A DNA stretch of 64,000 bases from Azolla pinnata (Eukaryota > Streptophyta > Polypodiopsida > Salviniales > Salviniaceae), in NCBI GenBank assembly GCA_037176905.1, contig JBBBWG010011000.1, positions 24,780 through 88,779 of the forward strand. The letters are read 5' to 3'. Both the position numbers and the translations under genes were made by a program. Within the stretch, counting starts at the first letter, position 1, and the number at the start of each line of letters is the position of its first letter. Positions 11,076 through 23,783 of this stretch are shown one piece after another. The notes under the pieces were generated by a model, which worked only from the letters and a program-made list of their open reading frames with translations, was not told the origin of the DNA and searched no databases.

Positions 11076-12216
11076 GGAGTCCGATTGTAGATGCTTAGAT
11101 AAATTGTGTAAGAATCAAGAGATATATAAGATACATGCTTAGTGTATGCATAGTATGTACACAACTATGCATTAAAGCAAATGTGCAGGATGTACCATTT
11201 TGTGGAGGAAAGAAAAACATTATGACCACAATTGCTATGTTTAGCTTGTTCAATGCCTTCTTCGTTTATGAGCCGCCAAATCATCTGTTTTGGTTCTTCA
11301 GTACACAAACCAAAAAGCCTCCATAACAGAAGGAATCCACCAGAGTTTGACACCACTAGAAGCAGTAGAGATATCTGAAACTCCAATCTGATTACAGATA
11401 CACAACATATGAGCTTCTCCATAGATCCAATCAATTATGCGCATAAATCCATTTAGCATCTCAAGTTTGTCTCCAGAGATGCCCATACCAAAACCTTTCA
11501 CGACTCGATGCTTGTCATTGAATGGCATTCCCTCCATCTACACTGTAAGAGCAATAATATGGTTAGCGATGCAATGGTGCTTTCCACAAACCCATTCCAA
11601 TACATTTTAAACTTTGTTTTCATTGCACCTCCAAATAGCTTTGACATAAGAAAACCAACCAGGAGAGCGAGAGAGAGGAGATCAAAGATTTGCACAATTA
11701 AGGTTTCAAGTAACAAACAGCCTCATCGAATAGCATTCGATAGGCCATCTAGGAATTAATAGGCAACTTGGATAAACAAAAACCCATAGAGTAGACTCAT
11801 ATTTAGTAAAAAGGAGTTGTAAAACGCTTGCTTACCTTTCTTGAAGATGCTTGCTCCTCCATAACACTTCCACACCTGAAAGTATTACTTACACACGCTT
11901 CAAAACAGAAACAACAAGCAAACATGCACACACATACACAAGTTCAGAGACATGTATATACACATCCATACACACTATTACATTTGCATAAACATATGTA
12001 CATGCACACCCCAGGCACATAGGATGGTAAATATTAAATTATATAGTAACGCCAGCCTTATCCTATATAGGGACATGAGGAGCTTAGAAATGATACGTAT
12101 ACATAAAAACAGCATCAAGAATATCATATCAGCATTAGACAACATGATGTGGTGAATTGTTCTCTTTCTCGTTGATCTCGCATTGTGGGATCAGTTTTCT
12201 TTACCTTAGTTTAAAG
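11076..12216. other. AT-rich intergenic region, no gene recognised
   Basis: Open frames on the minus strand at 11298-11716 lack recognisable domains and may be remains of the neighbouring copia-type element. CA/CATA-rich simple sequence lies at about 11920-12015. The right end is probably the 3' UTR of the THO1 gene. Confidence 0.4.
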
Positions 12217-15200
12217 TCAAGTTTCTACATGAGCTCGCTTCCGGGGAGGTTTGGACAAGGTTGTTTCGGAATGCATTTTCTGGGCTGCTTCATCCTTAGG
12301 AGGAGGTGCTAGTGGCAGATGTGATGAACTCGAATCCTCGCCACTTCCAACTATCAAAGCTTCAGGGCTCCCAACACCAGTAGATGGTATCTCTTCCATC
12401 ACCACACCATCAACATCTGATCCCTGTTTTGGACTTCCTTCTGAGTTCAGACCACCATTCACGTTGTTAATCATCTCAGCACTAACCACTGCTGTGCCAT
12501 CATCCACCTCCTGATGATGTGCACTTGGGCCGTCTTCGAGTACTCCACCAGTATTACTTGTAACCTGCTCCATCACATCAGAATCATATAGTGGAATCAT
12601 CATCATCGTTTAAAAAAATATTTGCATAATATGAAAACATATGGGAAAACTGGAGATACTTTGTATCATTAAAGAAAGAAAGATATAATACCATACTCAA
12701 AAGGCCAACGCTGGTTTAGAGTTATAGAATATGCAATCAAAAATAGAAATATTCCTTTTCTTGTCTCGAGTCTCTACTAGAACCCAATAGCATCATTACA
12801 TATGGCATGTATATATGCCCCCAACCCATGCAAGATGAAAAGAAAAGAATGATATGCTACAAAATAAATACAAATTATACAAGTGAAAATAAATCAGGTT
12901 TTAATTGAGGGCTCAGCCACATAAAGATGATTATATATTATGCGTTCCTTTGTCTAGGAAGAAAGAGAAAATTGTTATAATTGAGAGGAAATTGCAGACG
13001 CGGATCACACTTGATGGTCTCTCAAGTCTGGGTAGTCGTAATTCATCATCTTCTTTAAAAATATTATGGAAACTGCAGGCAATGATTATTTGATCGTCTC
13101 TCAAGTCTGGGCAATCGTAATTTATCATCTTCTTTTAGAATTTTATGATACAAACTATTTACAGACAAGGAGCGTGAGTAAATGGCTTATTTACAGGCCC
13201 AACAGTGTTCATAGCCCTTACTGTGTCTCTTCTTAATACTGTAAATTACAATGCTATTTATGCAAAGAGGATAATAATTCATACCCCTAATGTAATTACA
13301 GATTTGGTACCACAGAGGAACATACTAATACCATCAGTAGATACGCAACATAGCTGGTGAACCATGCATAATAAACGTCTTCAAATTTCAAATTAATTAA
13401 GACACAAAAAACACTCACTGTGTTTACATCTTCTGCTTAATTTCAAATTAATTAAGACACAAAAAACACTCACTGTGTTTACATCTTCTGCTTGAGAGCT
13501 GCCAGCTTTACTATCCTCTTCTTTTTTGAGCACTCTGTGCTTCAGCCTATCTGGAGCTTTGCCATGTAGTTTGACACGTATGTCATGAGGAAGCAACTCT
13601 GGAGGAACTACACCTTCAATGCCCCGTTCAGAAAACTGGTAAAGAAACTCGGTTAGTAATGCTCCTCAAATCATACCATTACATAGCTTGTAGTACACAG
13701 CATAATACAGACTCTTTTGTCAATTTTAAGTTTATATGCAATAATGAATACAACAGTGAATACAGCAAGCTGGTCACAGCATACTACAAGAACATTTTGT
13801 CCATGATAAGTTCATATGCAATAGTGACCACAGTTGTATAAAGGCTGGTAGGTTCTATGTTGACAACATAATAGTGGCAATGCTACAGCAGTAACAGTGA
13901 AGTGAACTTTTTTGGTCCATTATATGATGATAGGAATAACATATAATTTCTGGCAAAGCCAATGGAATCTGAATATTGAAACAATAATGCCAGCATGACC
14001 AGATTATATCGCTATGACTAGTGTACCACAAGCTTTGCACATCAAACATCAGCCATAACAAAATAAGGACTTCTGCGAGTGCTAATTTACAAGGATTGCC
14101 AGTTTAGGATACTTAGGTTTGTACATAAGCTGTTACCAAACATCAGATACAAGATGCATTTTCCCCATGATGTGCAGCGCAACATAAGTTGCAACTTACC
14201 CGAGAGAATCCTTCAAGGTCCTGTCGTGCAGAGAATCGTAACCCTTTCCAGCAGTAAACCTGCATTCATGGATTCCATCTAAATAACTCGCGCTCTCATG
14301 TGATGCATCTGAATCACTCAGGCTATCATGCAATGTTCTATCATCTGAAGAATCCCCCAACTAGCACAGATGGGCAATGATTGTGATGGATCATATTCAG
14401 GCTTTTCTATAATCAAAAATATTTTATGTACCCGATTATTTTTGTGATGATATTCTGGCTCAATTGCAGCAGTGATATCCATCTGCGAAAAATGCAAGCA
14501 AAAGGATGAAGAATGAGACAATATATTTAATCAAGCAACATGGCACGGATAGCACTTACATCCTCAGCCAGGAGCTTCCAATAGTCAGTGACAGAAGGCA
14601 TCCGAGCACGCTGTCCATCCGTCAGAATATTCTGCGAACACAACCGTACAAAGCATAACAATCTTCAATATCCTGAACTAAGAGCACAGCCATAAATCTT
14701 CTCTAAAATTAAATAAACTCAATTAGAAAATCAATGAACCCACAGGATTTTGATCTGCCCATTTCCATAACTGTGACAAGTCTTTGTTTCCAAGTCTGTA
14801 ATATACTTTCCTGAATTACAAACATTGAAAATGTGCATAGATATTCAAAAGGCTGCTAAGCAACACTTGGCGACATAAACCTGTTATAACCATTCAAATA
14901 TGGTGTATATCTGCAATGTATGACAAATCACTAACCTTTTCTTAGGCAGCTCATGTGTTGGCTTCTTCTCCACCAAAGACTTCTCAAATGGAATACACCC
15001 ATCTCGCTTCCAGAGAACCTAAAACAAATGGGAATGCGTCATTAACAAGGTTAACTTGCATATGAGCAAGGCACTCGTCTATAACATCTGTGGTTTACAC
15101 ATCTCTGACAACACGTGCATATTAATGATTGGACGTGGTATTAAATTCTAGAGTCCATACTATAACCACCTGTCCATGATCCACGTGGACAATGATTCGC

Positions 15201-18200
15201 TTCATATTATACAAAAAGAGAGAACAGGTAGAACCTAATGAATTGGATCATAAAGTGAACAATAAGAGAAAGGAAAGGGCAATTACATAAACATCTTCAA
15301 CAAAGCCAAATTGATCCCAGGAGATCACAAATCTGATAATGTAACCAACCATACAAGAAGCTCTAAGAACTGGGTCTAACCTAGTGCATAATTGAAAACA
15401 AAACACTTGATATGATGAAATTTTCTATATGAAGCCTGTCTGCAGCATCTATGGTACGCCACTCTTATTTTGTCTCATCTCTTTTCCCTCAATTATAAGA
15501 TCACTCATACCTTGTTATTCAGAAAATTATTCGAAAATTAATGTGTCCATTTGAAACATGGGATATATCATATCCAAAGATGCAGTACCATTTACAATCT
15601 GAGCACAAATTCACATGCACTAAGCTCTAAACAGGTGAATACATCTTAGTATAGCAGCATGAAACGCAACTTCCAGTGTATCACAGATTTCAGAGGCAAA
15701 GCCACTAATGTTCCTATCAGTACAAAATAACTGGAAACAGAAGAAACGTTACTCTAATTACGACAGACAAATTTGAACCTAGTAAAGAAACACACAATAT
15801 TGAACTTAATAAAGAAAGTGTTCTTGTTTGTATCAATCAACTATTCAAATTTTCTATTACTGAATACAATTTCCCACAAACATAGGTAAAGGAGGAGGAG
15901 GAGGATAGCATTGTGATTGAGTATAGCAAGGAGAAAATCGCTACTTAGTGAAACCATGCTAATTGGATGGGAGAAAGAAGAGAGGCATATTAACCATCAC
16001 AGTTGTATTGTGCAGGGTAACTAAAACAAAAAAGGACAAATATCAAAGAAAGAAAGCCCTACCCAGTTTTGCTCTCTCTCGAGTATATGTTCAATGTTAG
16101 CAAGAAACTCTTTCCCCCTTGGCGGTGTCATCTCCAAGAGCTTTTTCACCCGCTCCTCTAGAGTTATTACCTCTTCTCTCTGCAAAAGCAGAGCTTGTAT
16201 TTTAGATTCTATTATTTTCCTTTAGGGAAAAGGTAAATTTTCATACAAACTTACAAGTGATTCCAAGAGCCCTTCCTTGTCAATTTTAGCTGGAGTCTGA
16301 AAATATGCATTTAAAAATATGTTGCAATGTGTCAGCAAAAACATCGTTCTACCTATAGTGTTTTTGAGTGTATAAACGGCTAGCTTAACTTCTTCAATTG
16401 TACCACATTTTTTTCCAGACCTTCAAGTAATCAAAGATGATGAGGCACTGTACAAGTATGTGTCGCCGGAAGCCTGGATCTTTCAGCTGTTCCAGAAAAA
16501 GAAGTTATTAAATCCATCTTAAAGGAGAAAAGAGCACCCCATGCTTTCTACAACTAGATAACTGATTGAACTGAATAGTCATGGGATAACCTCCAAGCTC
16601 ATCAGCTTACTACTTGTCAAGTACTTGATTTTAAATGCTGTATTATCAGCTTCATCAGAGTAACCAACACTTTCATCATCATCGCCACCCAATGGTTGAG
16701 CTTCAAAGGTGCTGAGAACAGTCTGTAAACAGAATATAATCGCTATTTTACTTCATCAGCTTTAGTCTAAAAACACATACTTAATCACACCTCATACCTT
16801 CAAGGAATACATACTATTAGATTTAGTCTAAAACATACCTAACTACTTAGAAAGAACAAAATAGAAGTAATTTTAACACTATAAACACCAAGATATGCAC
16901 ACTGGTGTTTCTTATTTATCGATCTTATGGACATCATATGTGAAAACATGATGACAAGGTTTACGGACGTTACTCCTAGGCTTGAAGAAAATGTTTGCCA
17001 TTTTGTTCCATATTGAAGTAAAACTGTAGGATTGCAAAAGTATTCCTGCAAGAAAATGTGGTAAAGTTAATCCCATGAATGCAATATTCACAATGCCAAC
17101 TTATAGTTTTATCCAGATTAATAATAAAAAGATAGTACACATCTACCGGTACTACCAATCCTGCAGGTCAAATGCCTTCACTTGAAACCAAAGATTTCAT
17201 CTAGTATGCAGAGAACACCAAATCACTATGAAAATGGACAAATGGTTTTAATGTTTCTCCTGTCATAATGTATGCAAAAGAGAATAAACAACACTGTTCT
17301 AATTTTTACAACATGGGCCCAATTTCCTAGAATGCCAAACATGACAACTGACTAATGGTTAATCTTAAAAGCCAAAGGCCCACAATCAAAGAAAATAGAC
17401 ATGCAATTCCTGAGGATATATTAATCAATCTAGCCATACGATAACTATCGGCAACGGGACTGTGACAATAAGAGACCATGAATTACAAACTAACACGAAT
17501 GATCTCTTACTTTGTGTGTGCAATTAGAAAATAGTATTCTCACTCAAGCTCTAAGAGCTTCATCAAAAATTATCTCTCTATTCTCCCTATAAAGTATTCT
17601 ATTATGTTCAAATTTTCATACTACTGCACCACTTTGCCCCACAACATACTTCAATGCCTATTCATGCATTGAGTCAATGACATCATATCTAACAGCTGCT
17701 GTCACGAAATCTCCTTCTCCCTCTTCCCCTTGTTTTTGGAACACTAAATCTGCCCTGAACCACCCACTGATTATTTGTTACATGCATGATATGTATTAGA
17801 TTGAGAAGTTGGTTACTTGTAAACTCCAAAAGGTTTTATAAAAATTGAAGTCCAAGGAAAATCCTGCCAACAACAAAAAAGCATATGTGAGCACACACCA
17901 CATGGATATGTCACAAAAATACGAGCGATTGATATTATGTGAACTACCATCTCCAGGTGGCTCCTTCTCAAACTTTGTCTCATTTGACGTATTGAATATC
18001 CCCTTTATATTTACAGCTGTACAGATAAAATGTATACGATTATTCTAGCCACACAAAAAGACATTACAAATCTTCCGAATGGAAAACTTGAAAATTTTAA
18101 ATATTTTTTTGATATCTTGCCTGATCGTTCTGAGAGCGGGAAAACATGGGCTAAGAACATCAAAATACGGCCACAGAAGACAACATCATTCGCCTGTCAA

Positions 18201-20311
18201 CCAAGACAATATCATCTGTTAAACTTGAAGTATCTACACGAGAATATGCCAAATTGTCTTTCCGGGAATTCTAATCTTCCATGAGGCTTTCAGAGCTATT
18301 TTCTAAAAAATATGCTATGCATCATCAATAATGGTTCGGACCAAAAATGACAGACCTTTGATAGCCGCCTTAGAAGCTGATTACAAGTCCTCAACATGAC
18401 TAATTTTCCCCTTCCAAAAAGCTCAGTCTATGAGATAAAGATGGAGAATCGAACCAAACATGTGTATAAAACACCAAAAAACTGTATGTGAGTAAAAGAG
18501 TTGAGATTTGAACTAACATATATGCATAAAATCATCTTTTTACCTACAGAAAAATTTAGGAAGTCAATGAGTTAGAGTGCCTGTCAAAATAAGTAAAATG
18601 TACCTTTCCTAAGGTCTCCTGTTTACTTTCAATGTAACCAAACACTTCCTTGCAATCCTTGATTGTGGAGACTTCCGTGAGATCCTCTAATAATTGAAAT
18701 ACCATGCCCCCTTCAACATGTCCTCGCTCACAAAGGAACAATACAATATCTTTATAGAACAAAAATAAAAAAAGACATAAGAATCATTCTCCATCTTTCT
18801 TAAGAAAAAATTATGGAAAATTACAGAGCCGGTAATGCACAGAAATTGATAAGAAAGGATACCAAGAAGTCTTATGATGACCCCAGTTTTGTCATCTTCC
18901 TCGTCAATCGAACTACCATACTGCATAACAGGCTCTTGAGCTTCAACTGCAGCACCCTACAAAACAAGTCATAAACCCACATAACATATTTGGCTGATAT
19001 TCTTGCAAATTTCTAAATATAAACTTCAGAATCATTCATATGAAATATTTAATCATTATATGACAATATTTTCCAGGAAAAATAACAGTTTTCGCTCTAA
19101 GACACATGAATCCATCACACGAGAAAGAGAGAAAGTGTTAAAGACCTTTCCTGGTTTTTTCGCTTCCTTGAATGAACTAGAAATATTAGTCTTGCAAATT
19201 GTTTATCCTTACTAGATAAAAATTGTAGCATGGAATCAATTTTGAGTAAAAGCCATGGTTTGAAACTAAACAAATTTCCAAAACAAGCAAACAAACCTTG
19301 AAATCCTGAACTTATGTACATATTTGGAGAATAAACAAAAACGGAGCTCAAAATCATCCCTTTGAAGAAAAGACATAACCAGCAACTGTGGCATTGACTA
19401 ACATATGTTCCAAAGAGCATATCAAAAAGCATTGAGAAATCACACTAGAAGACATATAACAGAAACCAGAACCAATCACAAGCAGGTTCAGACTACAACC
19501 TACTCCAAAACACTAGGAAAAAAGTAATCGTGGTTTCCGAGTACAGACACCTTGCAAGACAACAAAAGAAAGCATCAATGCCACAATGTGCATACATTTT
19601 GAAAAATGCACACGTTGACATGCGTTTCTGAAAAGTGTGTTTTTATTTTCATAATCATATATTGCTTGTTTTTGTAGCTTATAATTGTATAACATTAGAC
19701 CGCATCTTTCTTTAACTACAAGTAGAAAGGAATGGCATACCACTAGGTCTTGCAAGAGGGTGCGAAGACCATTCTCCAGAAGCTGGTTCTCATCTTGTAC
19801 AAGAACCGTTTGTTTCTGTTCAGTGCCAATAAAATATTTTAAGCTTCCGACTAAATCTACCATCGATATTCAGGAACACTCGGAGCAATGTTTACATCGC
19901 GGTTTGATTTATACTACCCATGAATATCAGAGTTGCGTAGAGAGGTGGCAACCATAGGCAGGTGCCGAAAAAGCAATCGAAAGAAAAAATAATCCATAAC
20001 TTTTCAAATTCTGAATTCAAAGAAAGGCGACCTGGGGTTTTATCGCTTCTTGCATAGTGGAAAGGGCGATGGTTTCGGGCGGAGAAGGTTTGGAAATGGC
20101 GGCTCTAAAGACATCCTGCAGAGAAAATATTGCAGATAAGGAAACATTAGAAAGACAGAAAGAGGGGATTTTTGGCGGAGGGGAAGAAAGATATTACCAT
20201 AACACGATCCCGTTCCGAGTGGCAAGTTACGATTTGTGGGGACCGATCTTTGGGCGGTTGGTTGAGATGGATTCTGAGCGGCGGAGGCTGAGGAGGGGGA
20301 GCTTCTGCCAT
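12217..20311 (-). CDS. THO1: THO complex subunit 1 (THOC1/HPR1), 21 exons
   Basis: Nuclear THO/TREX subunit coupling transcription with mRNA export and small-RNA production. Exons: 20311-20198, 20115-20032, 19815-19741, 18956-18863, 18749-18604, 18427-18356, 18193-18121, 18016-17948, 17863-17817, 17045-16974, 16722-16591, 16486-16421, 16296-16255, 16179-16063, 15018-14936, 14810-14744, 14631-14560, 14482-14432, 14259-14200, 13635-13474, 12564-12217. They give 681 aa in one frame. Recognisable plant THO1 segments include QDENQLLENGLRTLLQDL, CERGHVEGGMVFQLLEDLTE, FRRHILVQCLIIFDYLK, LGNKDLSQLWKWADQNP, AEDMDITAAIEPEYHHKNNR and FSERGIEGVVPPELLP. Plant relatives are near 600 aa; the extra length is a Pro-rich N-terminus and a low-complexity acidic C-terminal tail ending in a basic KPPRKRAH. 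The exon 7 donor is GC (AG|GCAAG). The exon 20 donor lies in a 55-bp tandem duplication. Confidence 0.93.
13386..13494. repeat. 55-bp tandem duplication carrying a splice donor
   Basis: Copies at about 13386-13440 and 13441-13494 are almost identical. Each contains, on the minus strand, the last roughly 20 nt of THO1 exon 20, the donor ACA|GTGAGT and the first intron bases. The copy next to the exon body gives the in-phase model. Use of the distal donor would extend the exon. Confidence 0.85.
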
Positions 20312-20339
20312 AGCCAGCGAACAATTTCAGAGATCCGAA

Positions 20340-20600
20340 CTGAGAATTGTGGAAATGCCCATTTGATGAAGATGCCCAATTTGTGAAATTGCCCATTTGA
20401 TGAAGATGCCCAATTTGTGAAAATTGCCCATTTGTTGAAGATGCTCAAATTGTGAAAATGCCCATTTGATGAAGATGCTCAAATTGTGAAAATTGCCCAT
20501 TTGTTGAAGATGCTCAAATTGTGAAAATGCCCATTTGATGAACATGCCCAAATTGTGAAAATTCCCCATTTTGGGCCCAATGTGTGAAATTTGCCCATTT
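20340..20600. repeat. Minisatellite upstream of THO1, about 35-bp unit
   Basis: About seven degenerate copies of GCCCATTTGATGAAGATGC followed by (C/T)CAAATTGTGAAAATT. It begins about 30 bp upstream of the THO1 start codon, so it lies in the 5' leader or promoter. Apparent open frames here are only translated repeats. Confidence 0.85.
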
Positions 20601-22660
20601 TGCAGATTGTCCTCATCTCTACGTTGTCAATCATTTTTCACTTCAAGTTACTCTCGTGATTTTCAAAGGGAACCGTACGATTGTAAGGCAGTCAGAGTCT
20701 AACCCTAATGTTCGGGCTCTTCTAATAGAGCCTTTTGAGGATTTGCGTTTTTGTTCGAAGATCATTGCATTTTTCTGATTCACCGCTACTGTTTTTGTCA
20801 CATCTCTCAATTTAGTCGGACTTGTAAAATCCACAAGAAAGTTGGTTGCTTTAGCTTTCCGATGCATATTTAAGCTCAAAATTTGGTCGTCATAAGACGA
20901 ACCTATGAGCATTTTATTCTTCGTTTTGTTCTCTTGTTTATGTTCACTGTTCTTTTTTATTTCTTCCATCTCCATGCATGGAAACAGTTCTCTCGTTAGC
21001 CAGTTGCCCATTGTTCTTAAACTGTAAACGCTCCAGGCTTTACAGTCTTTGTAGCGCACCGTTATTTTTTTTAACCAAATAATAGTTTCACACTGTACGT
21101 AAATAAAAAGACCTACAAATTGCTTGATTTATCTGGGTTTTCATCTCGTGTGCAGATATATCATCACACGACTCTTTGCAGGGGAGAGATACCGGTCTAT
21201 GAAGATAGGGAAGAGGGCAACAGGATCATAAACATTTGGGTTGACTGTTTAGGCGCGAATGAATGTGCGCTTCGGATAAGGCGGAGGCGAGAGCATCACT
21301 TTCATCCACAGTTGCCCGGGCGAAACTGTATCATATCGTGGGAATCAAAGCAGGTCTTTCTGTCGCGGGCACGCTTCCAGTTAGTTGTCTCTGGGAATGC
21401 AACCAATAATGCTCAAGCTCAACGTGCGAGCATCGACGATTTTTTCAATTCCTCTGGGTCTCTGTGTGTGTGTGGGGTCGACGACGAGCGAAGCGCAAGC
21501 ATGATGGCGAATAACAGCCCCCCTTTTTTTTAACAGACTTTTTGCGAAACAAGCGATCGAGCACATGTTGTATGGATCGGCGACTCGACAACGAGAATGA
21601 CAAGGGGCGGCGTGCACCCACATGCAGAGACCACGCGGAACGAACGAATGGACGAGCGACGCCGGGAGAAAGGAAAAATCGGGATCGCACCCTCGATGGC
21701 ATGCATAATCCTCAACATTTGTAAAGTCGAGCATCGTCGATTCTCCGATTTCTGTCTCCTGTTCCCTACGTGATGACGAGCTGGCAGAGCTCGAATCTCG
21801 CTACCAACGCTTCTGAACTGTTTTCATAATATATCTCTATATACCTTTGTGGGAGTGTAACGATTAGCATATTAATTAAGGAGCAATTAATACTAATTAT
21901 ATGTGTGGTTTATCACGTGCGTGATTAAGCAATGAAGGACTATGTGTGTATGTGTGTGTTAAAGAAGAAGTTGAATACGAGATAAAAGAATATTACAATT
22001 AATGAATAAAAGGGGGGATGATTAAGACGGTAAAGCATAAAAGATTCTAGCTTGCAAAACATCAAATTACAAAAGAACCCACAAATGAGTTTGTATATAT
22101 CTCACGTGCAAGGGTGCACATTTGGTGATAGCGATTAGAAGGTGTGAGGTGTAAGTCCGAACATAAGTGGGTATGGTAGTGGAGCATTTAGCCTGTATCC
22201 GCTAAGTACAAAAGTCTCATTTAATGGGGTTAAGGTCAAGATAATAACTAGATTCTGTAGACGAAACTATATTAAGTTGCATTATGACAAAATATAGAAC
22301 CTAATCAGAGGCTAGTTGAGCTTGATATCTTAACAATCCGCGTTTAACAGGCTTCTCCATTGGCCTACTACACCTGTTTTGATTCCGCTTTCTCTTTCGC
22401 TCTCCCAGCTTGTGTTGCGGGTGTTTCTCCCGCCGAAAGATCGAAAGATCGATCGACGGATGACACGTTGCGCAGCAGCCAGGCGCCCATTGACAAGGCC
22501 CCCTTGCCTTTGCTCCACATGCTGTTGACAGAGTCTTTGGAGTCTGTAAGATCAACGCACCCGGAGACGCTACCACTCGCGGAGCTGACAGAGTCCGCTC
22601 GACTCGCGCCACGTGGCATGATTCGAGAACGTGCTCAGATGGTGCACTTCCAAACGATGC
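20601..22660. other. Intergenic region between divergent THO1 and JAZ
   Basis: No gene can be supported. A minus-strand frame at 20643-21059 (138 codons, beginning at GTG) is the longest with balanced composition but shows no domain. Frames near 21400-21720 and 22300-22610 overlap each other on both strands with no splice or domain support. About 21830-22300 is AT-rich. Confidence 0.4.
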
Positions 22661-22687
22661 AGGATGCTACCAAGAATTACGAAGAAA

Positions 22688-23000
22688 TCGTACATTGAAT
22701 TTCGACGCCTGCTGAAATCGGAAATTGCAGATCAACGCGTCTTCTTATCTTCCACGACGGATCGGCGACACCCCCACTTAATCTCGTTCGTAATGACGTC
22801 GCATCGCTTTTATTCCTAACCGCTTTCCACTACTCGATCCGAATCGGTTCCCCTTGCGATATTCGATTGGCAATCATGGAATCGCAGCGATCGAACGCCA
22901 ATCGATCGATCCATCGATTTGATGCTAATTGAGCTCGCAGTTACTCGATTCCGCATTGATTGATCTCTAGTTTTTTTTTAGCTTAATTTTGTTAGGCGTT
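22688..23000. mobile_element. MITE-like element, copy A (degenerate)
   Basis: The left end (GACGCCTGCTGAAATCGGAA, then ATTGCAGATCAACGC) matches the terminal repeat of the copies at 27.9 kb and 36.8 kb. The right end is TTTTGTTAGGCGTT, as in copy B. The interior is rich in ATCGAT/GATCGATC. Only part of each terminal repeat survives, so this is the weakest of the three copies. Confidence 0.45.
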
Positions 23001-23239
23001 GTTTTTTTCTTTTGGGTAGTTTTCCCTAAATATAAATGTTATCGATGTATATATATGTATAAAAAAAAAAGGGTTTGGGAAAAGAAGAAAAGAAATGGAA
23101 AACGCCCGGAATTTGATTATTAAAAAAGAAAACAATTATTTTTAGGGATTCAAAACCCGGCTCTTTTTTTTTTTGGTTCGTTTAAAAAAAAACAATTTCC
23201 ATTTTCAGGGGAAAAAGCTAAAAAGGGCGGGAAACCGAG

Positions 23240-23306
23240 AAATGAAAAGAAAAAAAGAAAAAAAGAAAAAAAGAAAAAAAGAAAATAAGAAAATAAGGGA
23301 AAAAAA
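23240..23306. repeat. A/G-rich simple repeat (GAAAAA)n
   Basis: Purine-only stretch dominated by GAAAAA units, just left of the G-box cluster. Confidence 0.7.
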
Positions 23307-23317
23307 CAGAAAAGAAG

Positions 23318-23504
23318 CACGTGGTGGAATCGGCGGGCGGGGCTCACGTGCTCCCCGCGCGAGCGCCACGTGGACGGATCTCATTGGGCGGCGGCCGAGC
23401 CGCCCAATGGGGAGGCGACACGTGGCGGGGGCCTGCCCGCCACGTGCCGGTTGGCCCACCGGCGGCAGCCGGTCGACGGCGCGCGCGCCTGCTCGCAGCA
23501 CGTG
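23318..23504 (+). promoter_or_regulatory. Cluster of six G-boxes (CACGTG) upstream of JAZ
   Basis: Perfect CACGTG palindromes start at 23318, 23345, 23367, 23419, 23441 and 23499, about 280-466 bp before the JAZ start codon. Between the third and fourth lies an inverted repeat CATTGGGCGGC/GCCGCCCAATG (about 23382-23409), holding CCAAT on both strands. The block is far more GC-rich than its surroundings. Family knowledge: JAZ genes are induced by MYC2-type bHLH factors that bind G-boxes, so a feedback promoter is the natural reading. bZIP (ABRE-type) binding is possible too. Confidence 0.7.
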
Positions 23505-23601
23505 GTGTTTTAACCGGCTCCAGCCGGTCACCGTCATTCCCCCCGTTCTCCTCCTTTTTTTTTTTTTATACGCCCTTCGTCTCTCTGTCTCTTTTACCTG
23601 C

Positions 23602-23640
23602 AAACCCTAACCCTAACCCTAACCCTAACCCTAACCCTAG
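23602..23640 (+). repeat. Interstitial (CCCTAA)n tract in the JAZ leader
   Basis: Six consecutive CCCTAA units ending CCCTAG, in the presumed 5' leader of JAZ. The unit is the TTAGGG type, not the TTTAGGG type usual for plant telomeres. It also acts as a run of partial telo-box motifs. Confidence 0.85.
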
Positions 23641-23783
23641 AAATTCCGGCCATACCTTCTGTCCTCCTCCTCCTCCTCCTCCTCCTCTACTTCGTCAGCC
23701 TTCCACAAGCCTCTTTCTCTCTTTCCCTCCCCCGAGTTACTGCTTGCTTCCTTCTCCTTCTCCTTCTCCTTTCCTCCCTGCAA

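Noticed and set aside
20643-21059. 138-codon minus frame upstream of THO1
   Set aside because: Starts at GTG, no ATG near its beginning, no recognised domain; evidence too thin for a gene call.
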